NCBI RefSeq assembly: GCF_000801105.2 | Contig: NC_079514.1 | Location: forward strand, 8,804,001 to 8,868,000 | Origin: Raphanus sativus | Taxonomy: Eukaryota; Streptophyta; Magnoliopsida; Brassicales; Brassicaceae | Direction of reading: 5' to 3' | Length of the DNA: 64,000 nt | Part shown: piece after piece, positions 21,848-31,967 of the stretch | How the letters are laid out: every line of letters begins with the position of its first letter | Position numbering within the stretch: position 1 is the stretch's first letter | Program-made: the position numbers and the translations under genes | Notes under the pieces: model-generated | Database searches by the model: none | Seen by the model: only the letters and a program-made list of their open reading frames with translations | What the model was told of the DNA's origin: nothing

Positions 21848-24800
21848 ATGAAGTGCTTCTTTTGGAACGTCAGGGGCCTCTGCGAGAGGGCAAAACAAAT
21901 AGCAGTAAGAAGATGGATAAATTCTAACCGTCCTATGATAGGAGGTCTTTTGGAAACTAGAGTGAAGCAACCGGTTATTGCAGCAACAATTGGTAGTCTT
22001 TTACCAGGATGGAAATTTGATACTAACCATTCCAATGAAGCAGAGAATGGAAGAGTGGTGGTGGTTTGGAACCCTATTCTATCAGTGGTAACTTACACAA
22101 AGATGGATCAATTGGTGGTGTGTGGAGTCTTTAATCCGGTGACTCATCAATCATTCACAGTAGCTTTTGTTTACGCCAGGAATTGTATAGTGGAAAGAAG
22201 ACGTCTGTGGAATATTGTTCGGACTCTGGCTGCTTCTTCTCCGCTCAATCAGTCACCATGGCTGGTGGTTGGCGACTTTAATCAGGTTCTCTCGATGGAA
22301 GAAGTCTATTCCTTTGTGCCAGCTCCTGTATCTCTGCGTGGAATATCAGATTTTTCAGAGTGCCTCTCGGCAGCTGGATTATTTGATCTTGCCGGTAGAG
22401 GATGTCACTTTACTTGGTCCAATAAATCACCGATCAGCCCAAAATCCAGGAAGTTGGATCGAGCCTTAGTCAATGAAGAATGGAGGCAGCGCTTCACGGA
22501 GTCAAATGCTTATTTTGATGTTCCAGGATGCTCGGATCATTCCCCTTGTTTGGTGACTATATCAGAAGCAGAAGATCGAAGGCGCTCAAGATTCAACTTC
22601 TTTACCTTCTTCACAACCCATCCGGAGTATCATCAGAGACTACAAACGGCATGGGAAACTGTTTTGATTCCCTCAGATCCTATGATTTCTCTTTGTCAAA
22701 AGCTTAAAGCGGCAAAATTCTGCTGTAAGTCCATCAATCAAGAGTTCTTTAGTGACATTGAAAGGAGGACGAAGGAAGCTTTTGAAGACTTGGAATCTAT
22801 TCAAAGACAGATGATGAATTTACCTACTCCTGAGCTGTTCGAAAGTGAGAGGAGAGCCAGGGATCTCTGGCTAATTCTTGCTGCAGCAGAGGAATGCTTC
22901 TTCAGGCAGAAGTCTCGCATTCGATGGTTAGAAGAAGGAGATGCTAACACGGCTTTCTTCTACAAATCGGTTCTGGCTAATCTCTCCAGGAATATCATCT
23001 TCTACTTACTAGATGGGACTGGTAACAGGGTCTCGGACATCATGGCAATAAAAGCCATGATTTTGGATTTCTATACGTTACTTCTGGGAACTTCTAATAG
23101 TCTTGTCGCTCCACTCACAATAAGTCAGATTAGAGACATCCACCCCTACAGATGCCCTCTCGACTTAGAGACTCAACTGATTGAAATTCCAAGTGAGGAA
23201 ATCATCAGAGACACTGTCTTCAGACTGCCGAGAAATAAGGCACCGGGGCCAGACGGATTCACTGCTGAGTTTTACACATCTTCCTGGGAGTTGGTTGGAT
23301 CTGATGTTATTACGGCAGTGAAGGATTTCTTTCTGTCCTTCAATCTCCCGAGACAGGTTAATGCAACGGTGGTAGCTCTTATTCCCAAGGTCCCCGGAGC
23401 GGCTTCCCTAACAGATTTTCGACCTATCTCCTTATGCAACACCATCTACAAGGTAATTTCCAGAATTCTGGCTCGCAAGCTTCAGCTAATAACACCTGCA
23501 GCGGTTCAAGGGAATCAGGTGGGGTTTGTTAAAGGAAGGCTACTCTGCGAGAATGTTTTGTTGGCATCGGAACTGGTTGCGAATTTCAACAGGGAGGGGA
23601 GTGTAACAAGAGGCTGTTTGCAGATCGATATATCAAAGGCATATGACAATGTGGATTGGAGGCATATACTGAACACTCTTCATGCCTTTGAGCTTCCTCA
23701 TCGTTTGATTGCTTGGATTGAGAAGTGCATCTCTTCGCCTCACTACTCTATAGCAATCAATGGAGAACTATGTGGGTTTTTTCCGGGAAAAAAAGGTCTG
23801 CGTCAAGGAGATTCTATTTCTTCCTCTCTTTTCATTATTGCTATGGACATTCTGTCCAAAAAGCTTGATGAGGCTGTGAGGGATGGTAGATTCAATCCGC
23901 ATCCTTTATGCTCTGATCCTCTAATCACACATCTAAGCTTTGCGGACGACATGCTCGTTTTCTTTGATGGCACAGAATCTTCCTTACGAGGCATTCTGGA
24001 GGTACTAAAGGAGTTTGAATTGATATCTGGTCTTGCATTAAATCTGGGGAAATCTAGACTCTTCCTCGATGGGAATCAACTTCAGCCTACGGAAGCGCTT
24101 GCGTCTGCTTATGGGTTGACACAAGGATCTCTACCAGTTCGCTATTTGGGGGTCCCGTTGTCGCCTAGTAAGTTAAAGAAGCATGATTATCAGCCTCTTA
24201 TAGACAAAGTGCTTGCGAGAATTAAATCTTGGACTGTTAAGAGATTGTCGTTTGCGGGAAGGCTTCAATTGCTGCAGACAGTGGTGTATGGAATCACTAA
24301 CTTTTGGTCCTCCGTATTTCCTCTGCCAAAAGGTTGTTTGGATCGGTTAGAACAGATTTGTAATGCCTTCTTGTGGTCAGGAGACTCGGCATCGGCTAGA
24401 GGAGCTAAGATTGCTTGGAGAACAGTGTGTACCCCGAAAAAGTCAGGAGGGTTGGGCCTGAGGCGTTTGTTAGGAATTAATCAAGTCTTTGGGTTGAAGT
24501 TAATCTGGTTGCTATTCTCAGCAGAAGGATCTCTCTGGGTCGCCTGGGTCAAAAGACATTTGATCGGTGATAAGCTGTTTTGGGTGGATGATCTCGGAAC
24601 TAATGGCAGTTGGGTTTGGAAGGAGCTCTTGAAGCTGAGACATATAGCGAGACCTTTCATAAAGTGCTCAATAGTCACAGGGAAAACGGCTCTCTTTTGG
24701 CATGACGATTGGAATGGGTTTGGTTCTCTTTTGGAGGTGGTTGGAGACAATGGACCCTTGGTTTCTGGTATACCTATAGACGCACGGGTGGCTGACGAGT

Positions 24801-25543
24801 CTGTGGGTAATCTGTGGAACCTATCAAGAAGCAGGCATCCTACGCTTATGCTCTTGAAAGCGTGCATTCCTCCAACTCCCCCTGATTTCATGGAAGAAGG
24901 AGATGATACCTTCTTTTGGAAGACATCACCTTTGGATAACTCTGGAAGATTTTCTACTTCAAAGACTTGGAAAGTACTAAACCCTGCACCGCCCCCTGTG
25001 GACTGGTACAAATCAGTTTGGTTTCCAGAGAAGGTTCCAAAGCATGCTTTTAATATGTGGGTGGTTTATCATGATCGTTTGCCCACAAATGATAGGCTTC
25101 TTGCGTGGGGCTTATCGGTTTCATCGGTTTGCTTATTATGTGCTGTGCATGATGAGACGAGTTCGCACCTCTTCTTCTCTTGTGCTTACTCGACTCAGTT
25201 ATGGCAGGGGATTCTATCTCAATCAGGTTTAACTCCACCACCACCACCTGATTTTCTTTCGGTAAGGCAGTGGATCCACAATGTAACACAAGATCAAAAA
25301 CTCAGGACGATCTTAGACCTTATTTTCCAGGCAGTTACCTACTTTATTTGGAGGGAGAGGAACGGTAGACTGCATCAGAGCCCATCGAAGACACCAGACC
25401 TTATTGTAAACGAGATTTTATTACTTATGAGGGCTAAAGTAGCGGCTTTGGACAGGAAAAACACACCTCAATCAGCAACACTAATCACTCAAACTTCTAT
25501 CAGCTTCCTTGGAACCTGGTTTCGCTTCATTCAACCGGGATAA
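21848..25543 (+). CDS. LINE 2 ORF2: endonuclease-reverse transcriptase (intact)
   Basis: 1,231 codons, uninterrupted. The N-terminal AP-endonuclease domain has FFWNVRGL, LLETRV, VVGDFNQVL and CSDHSPC. The reverse transcriptase follows: NKAPGPDGF, LIPKVPGAASLTDFRPISL, QIDISKAYDNVDW (motif A), GLRQGDSISSSLFIIAMD (motif B) and LSFADDMLVFF with catalytic FADD near residues 698-701. A C-terminal zf-RVT region (VWFPEKVPKHAFNMW, SVCLLCAVHDETSSHLFFSC) closes the protein. The enzyme nicks genomic DNA and primes cDNA synthesis on the element RNA. Every expected motif is present, so this is a candidate source of active transposition. Confidence 0.93.
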   Translation: MKCFFWNVRGLCERAKQIAVRRWINSNRPMIGGLLETRVKQPVIAATIGSLLPGWKFDTNHSNEAENGRVVVVWNPILSVVTYTKMDQLVVCGVFNPVTHQSFTVAFVYARNCIVERRRLWNIVRTLAASSPLNQSPWLVVGDFNQVLSMEEVYSFVPAPVSLRGISDFSECLSAAGLFDLAGRGCHFTWSNKSPISPKSRKLDRALVNEEWRQRFTESNAYFDVPGCSDHSPCLVTISEAEDRRRSRFNFFTFFTTHPEYHQRLQTAWETVLIPSDPMISLCQKLKAAKFCCKSINQEFFSDIERRTKEAFEDLESIQRQMMNLPTPELFESERRARDLWLILAAAEECFFRQKSRIRWLEEGDANTAFFYKSVLANLSRNIIFYLLDGTGNRVSDIMAIKAMILDFYTLLLGTSNSLVAPLTISQIRDIHPYRCPLDLETQLIEIPSEEIIRDTVFRLPRNKAPGPDGFTAEFYTSSWELVGSDVITAVKDFFLSFNLPRQVNATVVALIPKVPGAASLTDFRPISLCNTIYKVISRILARKLQLITPAAVQGNQVGFVKGRLLCENVLLASELVANFNREGSVTRGCLQIDISKAYDNVDWRHILNTLHAFELPHRLIAWIEKCISSPHYSIAINGELCGFFPGKKGLRQGDSISSSLFIIAMDILSKKLDEAVRDGRFNPHPLCSDPLITHLSFADDMLVFFDGTESSLRGILEVLKEFELISGLALNLGKSRLFLDGNQLQPTEALASAYGLTQGSLPVRYLGVPLSPSKLKKHDYQPLIDKVLARIKSWTVKRLSFAGRLQLLQTVVYGITNFWSSVFPLPKGCLDRLEQICNAFLWSGDSASARGAKIAWRTVCTPKKSGGLGLRRLLGINQVFGLKLIWLLFSAEGSLWVAWVKRHLIGDKLFWVDDLGTNGSWVWKELLKLRHIARPFIKCSIVTGKTALFWHDDWNGFGSLLEVVGDNGPLVSGIPIDARVADESVGNLWNLSRSRHPTLMLLKACIPPTPPDFMEEGDDTFFWKTSPLDNSGRFSTSKTWKVLNPAPPPVDWYKSVWFPEKVPKHAFNMWVVYHDRLPTNDRLLAWGLSVSSVCLLCAVHDETSSHLFFSCAYSTQLWQGILSQSGLTPPPPPDFLSVRQWIHNVTQDQKLRTILDLIFQAVTYFIWRERNGRLHQSPSKTPDLIVNEILLLMRAKVAALDRKNTPQSATLITQTSISFLGTWFRFIQPG

Positions 25544-25700
25544 CACTATGAAGATTTCAGCGATTTAACCATGCTTCACTCTGGTTTCTTTATTTTGGCT
25601 ATCAGCTCTTATATCATTTTTATTTTCGTCTATTCGACAGAACGTTTTGTAAATGGTCTCCGGTTTGGAGAAGATTTAAAATGAAAAAAAAAAAAAAAAA

Positions 25701-25736
<36 letters not shown>

Positions 25737-25737
25737 A

Positions 25738-26299
25738 AGTTCATTTTGTGGGTTTTTGACCGAATAATCATTTATGAGTTTGTATGACAAAATTCCTTTT
25801 CAGAATATATTTTATTAATTATAGATCAAAACTGTTAGATTTTTATGAACAGAAAATGAAAACAGTAATATTAAATAACTTCCGTCTGAAATTTCATGTT
25901 TATCTTTTTGCAAAGGAAAAAAAATTCATGTTTGTTATGTTCCATATGTGTTTGACTTCTAAATTTTCTAAGAGACATATATTAAAACAGAAAGCTTGGT
26001 TTGAAAAGATATATATATATATATATATATGTCCATGTATTTTTTTGATAGTTAATATATAACTAGAGTTAGATCCGCGAACGGACAATTTTCTTTTAGA
26101 TTTTCTATGTTTTTGGTAAATGCATTTTTAGTATAATTTTTAGTTTATAATACATTTATTCATTTTAGTCATGAATTTCATTCGTTTATATCTTTTATTG
26201 TATTGGATATTTACAAAGAATTTGTATTTAATATATTTTTATTTACATGTGAATGACCGTTTTAGTTATTAGTAATTTATAATGAATAATATCTTAGAA

Positions 26300-26333
<34 letters not shown>

Positions 26334-27180
26334 CATGAAAATTAAATAAAAGAGCTAATATAATTGTCTTTCTTAATAAAGATTGATTTGATCACTAATG
26401 GGCTAAAAGGGATATTTCACCCAACAATTTCTTGTTGACTTAGTTAATTAAAAATTAATTAGTTTATTTTTATTTTAGAAAACACAAAGTTCAGAATACA
26501 ATTTAAAATTCGGTCTTTGTCTCTTCAATTTTGAGTTAATTTTCGTATTCTTTTAAATCTTCTATTTTTTATGAACTTTAAAAATTACAATTAAATTCCT
26601 AAATTTTAAGATTATTTTTAAATATAGAAGTTGAATATTTTTAAATTAAAATTTTATAAAATTTAAAATTATTTATATTAATTTATCAAATAAATAATAT
26701 ATTCATTTCTGAAATTTCTTATTTACTAAGTGATAATATTTATTACGTTAGTTTACCGCATGATATTGATAAAAAACATTATAATATGGTTTTAATATTT
26801 GAAAATGGAATAAAACAAAAATTCATATTAAAATTGTTTACCTTTGCAATTTTGAATGTGGCTTTATAGAGAATATATAATTCTAATATGAAAAATACAC
26901 TTTTATTTTTTTATACTCTAATCTAGCGTTTCTCTTGATTAGTGAAATGATAAGGGCACTAGCACGAGATCACTGAAACCGTTCTTCTGAAAGCATTAAC
27001 ATTAATTAGATTCAATTCTTCTTCTTTATTCTTAAGAGAAACCCCTCTTCCCCTCCCCCCCCAAAACTATTTTTGATCCTAGAAAAAAAAATTCTGGCTT
27101 CGCCACTGGTTGGAGATACCCTTACCCAAATAAATCTTTCTTTTAGAACCATAGATAATATTTTACAAATTTACCGTTTT
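25738..27180. other. AT-rich intergenic DNA, unit A
   Basis: No gene seen. Contains TA microsatellites near 26009-26030 and 26298-26331, and a possible minus-strand Helitron 3' end at about 26063-26090 (CTAG followed by a CCGCG hairpin-like block) with no recognised partner end. Collinear with 56158-57590 of unit B. Confidence 0.5.
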
Positions 27181-27560
27181 CCCAGGAACTATATTTGTCC
27201 TCAACTTTACTAAAATTGCCAAAAAAAAAGAAGCATTTATTTTCAAAGCCACCATTTTCTTTTCTTCTTATGTTTGCACAAGATATAGAACTAAAACAAG
27301 TAAAAGTTCACAAGATATAAAATGATTACATATATAGGAGTGGACTTTAGGGATCTCGACATTTTGGTTGGTAATACCCAACTTTGTTTTACTCGTTCGT
27401 AACTGTTTTATTAGAAACTATGCACGTGAAAAAAAAATGGTGGTGTTTTAGAGCGAATATTCATTTATGTGTTTGTATGACAAAAATAATTTTCAGAATA
27501 TATATTTTACTAGTTCTAGACCACAATTGTGAGAATTTTATGAAAAGAAAATGAAAACAG
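27181..27560 (-). pseudogene. ECA1-like relic: promoter plus start of a lost paralogue, unit A
   Basis: The stretch 27255-27430 resembles the ECA1-like promoter 20003-20195: the TATATA element and the motifs GACATTTTGGTTGGTAA, CCCAACTTTG and TTCGTAACTG occur in the same order. It continues into sequence like the far flank at 25738-25870. At 27255 (reverse strand) an ATG starts MVALKINAS, comparable to MLALNRNVT of the intact gene, but after a T run the reading frame no longer shows the cysteine domain. It is therefore a decayed duplicate of which mainly the promoter survives. A copy lies at about 57615-58000. Confidence 0.65.
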
Positions 27561-28940
27561 TAATATATGTAGAAGTAGAATAATGTAGAACGTATTATTT
27601 CGGGTATGAAAACAAGTACTCATCGTAACCATCCAAATTCTTTCAGAAATAACAACCAAAAAGAGCGAGGAATGATAAAAGGGACAAAGACGACAAACTC
27701 ATTGTCAATGTGGTAGATACCACAATCAACCCATAAAAAATCGAAGGAATGACTGTGTAATGTGGCTAGACATCTCCAATTCCACAATTGCCCCATAGAA
27801 AAAGCCAAGGAATGGTAAATATGGAATTAAATGTATTGGAGTAAAAGTCTTAGTTCTAACTTCATGCTTTTGTGAAAGTCAGAATGAATTCTTTAGCCTT
27901 ACTTCTTTTATTCATGAAGTATTTGGAAATACCATTTAATATGAAAACCTTTTTAAAAAAAAAGTATTTGGAAATATCCAGAAATATGAGAAGCTTTCCG
28001 ATTATATATGGAGGAGTAAAAGTTTTTCACTTTTTTTTTAACGTATGACAACGTACGTAGAAAGTCATGGTCTTAAAGTCTGAAACTCTAAATTAGCGTC
28101 TTACTTTTTTATCACAGCTAGATTTTGATCTCTGCGTCCGCACGGATTTTGAATTTTTATTTATTTTTGTAAAGTATTTAATGATCTTTTAAACTCATGG
28201 TTTATTTATATATTTTTGTCTCCTACAAACTTATAAGATGATCCGACTCAAACCCTCGAAAAATTTACAATATCCGAATTGTATTTATTTGATTTTAAAA
28301 CTCTATAAACAAAAATTTGTATTCCAACTAGTGTTTTGATATCCTCATCAATATGATTCTGTGAAAATATAAATTTTTATTAAATTATTTTTGTACATAA
28401 TATTCTATCTAAAATTTTATCATTTGTGTAGATTTTCTTTTTCAAAAAAGGAAACTGCACAAATCATATATTAATTCGTGCGAATATCTGGTTTGACTTG
28501 TGTTCAACGTAAACTCATAATCCGCTGATTTTATAAAAAAATTATGTAAATTTTTAATGTTTTATAATTTACATATATAGTAGAATATATATTATTTTCT
28601 AAAATTCTGAAAGTTCAAAGAGATTAGCGTCTTACCTTTTAATCACAATTAGATACTGACCCGTCTTTAAAAAGGCTAGTATATTTTTTTGCATTTATTT
28701 TTTCTTAAGAAATATAATTTTTATGTTTGTGTGTTTGTATAATTATATTTCTCTATAATATGAATTAATAGAATAGATAATTTTATGTAACTTTATTAAA
28801 TAAATCAAAATGCATATTTGAATTTATATTGTTTGGTCTATAGAAACCAATCCGGTTCATGGATATTTCATAACAAACTTGTAGTGTTAATGTTAAATTG
28901 TCTACGTTATTCTTTTTAATCATGAAACAAAAGAAACCAG

Positions 28941-28977
<37 letters not shown>

Positions 28978-29589
28978 TATATATAAAAATATATATAAAA
29001 ATGACCTGTACTTTAATCCAGTCCAATGATAATATAGGCCATACCCATAATTAACAAACGATATAATAATTTAGGCCAGACCTATAATTATCAAACTATA
29101 CAAACTATAAATAACTTAGTGGATCCGGATCATTATAAAATTAAAGTGATGGTTATATATTTGTTGGACTAAACATATATCAATAGGTCATAATCCTGTT
29201 TTAATAGAATATATGGTAAATTTGGATTTTAATATTTTTACTTAATTTAAATGAGTATTTTTATTACAATTGAATCCGTAATGATCCAAACCGAATCCAA
29301 ACTAAAACTTATAAATAACCAAATATGGTTTTAATCTTTTGTTTAAAAACCAATATCTAAATAACCGGAATCGAACCCTAACTCTTACCCCTATACATAG
29401 CCTATAATTTGAATAGAGTAGTATATGCTGTACCTTCCAATTTAAAAATACTTAATTAATTATTCATAGCATAATTAATTGGACAGTGTTAATTCTTTCA
29501 AACCTTTACTATTTAGTTAAGCATACACTTAATATGAAACAGACATAAAACACATAATAATCAATGTATTACACGATCAATAAAGAAAC
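27561..29589. other. AT-rich intergenic DNA, unit A
   Basis: No supported gene; a 62-codon reverse ORF at 27620-27808 is conserved in unit B (58059-58247) but resembles nothing I recognise. CTAGATTTTGATC at 28118-28130 followed by a GC-rich block resembles a minus-strand Helitron 3' end. Positions 28536-29047 are missing from unit B. A TA microsatellite lies at 28941-28971. Confidence 0.5.
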
Positions 29590-29660
29590 GTTCGGTGGCC
29601 TGCTGGAACACCGCGCGCACATGTTCCCCATAACCCGGGTTCGATTAACTCACAGCGTGT
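29590..29660 (+). repeat. tRNA-derived SINE-like relic with A and B boxes, unit A
   Basis: TGGCCTGCTGG (29596-29606) fits a pol III A box and GGTTCGATTAA (29638-29648) a B box, 31 bp apart as in tRNA-derived SINE heads. The stretch is GC-rich in AT-rich surroundings. I see no tRNA cloverleaf and no clear 3' tail, so it is a fragment or chance match. Present at the same place in unit B. Confidence 0.4.
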
Positions 29661-30229
29661 TTCATTTTTTAACGTAATTTTACTTATATTCTTCCTCAGT
29701 CGAATTAGGTTACGCAGAAAAGAGTTTTACAGCCGCCATTGTTTTTTTTAATTATATAATCCATTGATTGTTATGAGTATTCGTTGATTTTTACGTTTAA
29801 ACCTTGCCGATTTGACATATATTACCGGATTTAACCTATACAAACCTAAAAAAAAAAGTAAAAAGTTTTTGATGATTTCGATTTAGAGGCTGATAATGAG
29901 AAAGATAGCGGTTGTAAATCACCATGAATCTCATAATCTGCTTACACACTTCTCTTTGCAGGTTCAATTGAGATTTCAAGAGTAGAACTAGGTTTCTGTG
30001 AATGGTTTAAATTCGGAGAGTTTGAGTGTTCATCACAAATCAAAAATAATAACCGTACTGATTTATATGTTAATAATATTGATATATTTTGGATGCAGTT
30101 ATATTTTAATTTATGCAGTTATATATACAATTATATTTTAAACTGGACAAGACATTTATCAAACTGGTAATACTTGTGTTTTAATAGAATAGATTTATGT
30201 CTAACATGTGCACTAACATCAAATAATGA
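29661..30229. other. AT-rich spacer, unit A
   Basis: No gene or repeat recognised; collinear with 59589-60160. Confidence 0.5.
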
Positions 30230-31478
30230 GTTTAAAAATAAATCTCGTTCTCTACACCCGTCCACCTCCGGAGCCTCCGGATCCACCCGATAGAGTCCCT
30301 CCTTCACAATCCAAATCTCCATCATCTACTTGCGAAGCCCCTCCAGTGCTGATCCACCGCTTCTCAACCACCTCGAGCTTGCGTTTAAAGTTTCGGTGAT
30401 CTCTCTCGCCCAACATCACAGATCTATTCACGAGACAGAGCAACTGTCATCTCCGCAGTTTCACCAACCAGATCTACGTCTCTCTCACCCCTACGGACAT
30501 ATGCTCTTTGATGTCTCCGTCCCTCACCGGAAAGGTGTCTGTCCGAGACGAGCCCTCCGCCAGCTATACAAGCTCAGGAATCGGAATATCAACTAGAGTG
30601 TTACTTGTTAAACTCAGCCATAAGGACGTTGCTTGCTTCTCTGCAAGATATTGGTGTGGATGGGAGTGTATTGTTGTGTATACTAGCTGTTCTCAAGCCT
30701 CCCTCTCTCCAATACACAGCATTGCGAAATCTTGAGGACTGGACTTTTGATGTTGATACATTGGTAGTGGAATAGTTTGTGGTTACAGGTTCGCTCAACC
30801 ATTACAGTTCGGATGCATTCCACCATCTGGATTCAGATTACCGGGTTCACCTGGCCCAAAGTTTAGTTTCAGTGTCAGCTTACGGGGTTCACCTAACCCA
30901 AATCCGGTCTCAATCACAAGGAAAAGCCATCGAAGCAAACATAGTACCTTCTCGCCATAAAGATCGGGTCAGACAAGCATCAAGAAGCCATACAGACAGC
31001 AGTTTCGTATCATGTATGACCAACTAGGCATGGAACAAAAATAAATGGACAGCAGGATTGGGATGGGTCTTCTCGGATCTAGATCTGGAGACTCCAATTC
31101 ATGGATCTATGGTTGTAAGTTTCATCAGCTCAAACCTTATTGCAGAAACCAACACCATTCGATCGGCACTTTGCATGGCGCTAACTTTGGAGTTTTCCAC
31201 ACTTAAGGTTCTCTCCAACAGTTTAACGCTCATTAAAGTTATATATTTCCGGCGACCTCCAGTCTAAATAAATCATCAGAATCATCCGATCGATCTCTTT
31301 TAGTTTTGCACCAATTTTTTCTATCATGTTTACAGATCGGACAATTTAGTTGCTGATGATTTAGCAAAAAATTAAGCCTCTCCAAATCTTTTCTCTTTGT
31401 AACGGACATCATGATTTGAGTTTGTGCTCATTTCTTTTTCTTAGTTGATCTAATGAAATCTCAGTGACAGAAAAAAAA
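30230..31478 (+). pseudogene. Decayed LINE remnant with RNase H-like domain, unit A
   Basis: The 5' part has a proline-rich reading frame (TRPPPEPPDPPDRVPP) like the N-terminus of plant L1 ORF1. The 3' part encodes an RVT_3/RNase H-like stretch: AGLGWVFSD, NLIAETNTIRSALCMALTL and, beyond a frame break, DNLVADDLAK. It ends at an A tract (31470-31478) after AGTTGATCTAATGAAATCTC, a LINE-like 3' end. Most of ORF1, the endonuclease and the reverse transcriptase are missing. In this unit a TAG stop interrupts the frame just before the RNase H part; in unit B the frame stays open there. Unlike LINE 1 and LINE 2, this family carried an RNase H domain. Confidence 0.65.
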
Positions 31479-31927
31479 ACTCCCGTTTACAATTCTTTTT
31501 AAAAAAAACTGAAACTCCCGTTTACTATTCTATTCGTTTCTTTGTCATAGTAATATGATTTCAAAATATATCTAGAAGAATGGCCAATGAATCTATTAAA
31601 TCGTTGAATGCCAGTAGGAATTTCCAGAAATAGCGACGACAATTTTCGTGTTTCAGACTTCTTCTAGAAGTGATTCATTGACGAAATTTTGTACCTACCA
31701 AAGATGAAACATGTGATGTTTATTGGTTCCACTAAGACATTACATGATGGAGGTTTATATTTTCTTTTCTGTTTTTTCCACTTTTCTTTTAGATATATGT
31801 TCTAAGTTATTATGTTTAGTAAAAATATTGCTTGTCGTGCTGCTTGTATTAATCCATTCACTTTCTTAATTGTTGTTCATGATGTTTCATACTAGTTGAA
31901 CATGTTGTATGTGTGTGTATATATATA

Positions 31928-31966
<39 letters not shown>
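31479..31966. other. AT-rich spacer ending in a TA microsatellite, unit A
   Basis: No gene seen. An AAACTCCCGTTTAC-type block is repeated near 31478 and 31512. A TG/TA microsatellite at 31911-31966 is the insertion target of the Helitron that follows. Confidence 0.5.

Positions 31967-31967
<1 letters not shown>

Larger units (their letters stand above)
20200..25732 (+). mobile_element. LINE 2: full-length L1-type retrotransposon with both ORFs open
   Basis: A 5.5-kb non-LTR element with an AC-rich 5' leader, ORF1 20364-21815, a 32-bp inter-ORF spacer, ORF2 21848-25543, a short 3' UTR and a ~50-nt tail of nearly pure A (25683-25734). Comparison with the empty site at 56150-56162 places the insertion after CGTGAAGAA. 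The target-site duplication is at least AAGAA (20195-20199 and 25733-25737), with its right copy merging into the poly-A. Open ORFs and a long clean tail indicate a young, possibly mobile copy. It lies head-to-head with the ECA1-like gene. Confidence 0.92.

Noticed and set aside
27620..27808. 62-codon reverse ORF conserved in both units (58059-58247)
   Set aside because: Conservation is expected from the recent duplication; no domain, promoter or codon signal supports it.
30330..30735. Overlapping short ORFs in the GC-rich stretch before the RNase H relic
   Set aside because: Interpreted as remains of a LINE ORF1 head, not as independent genes.
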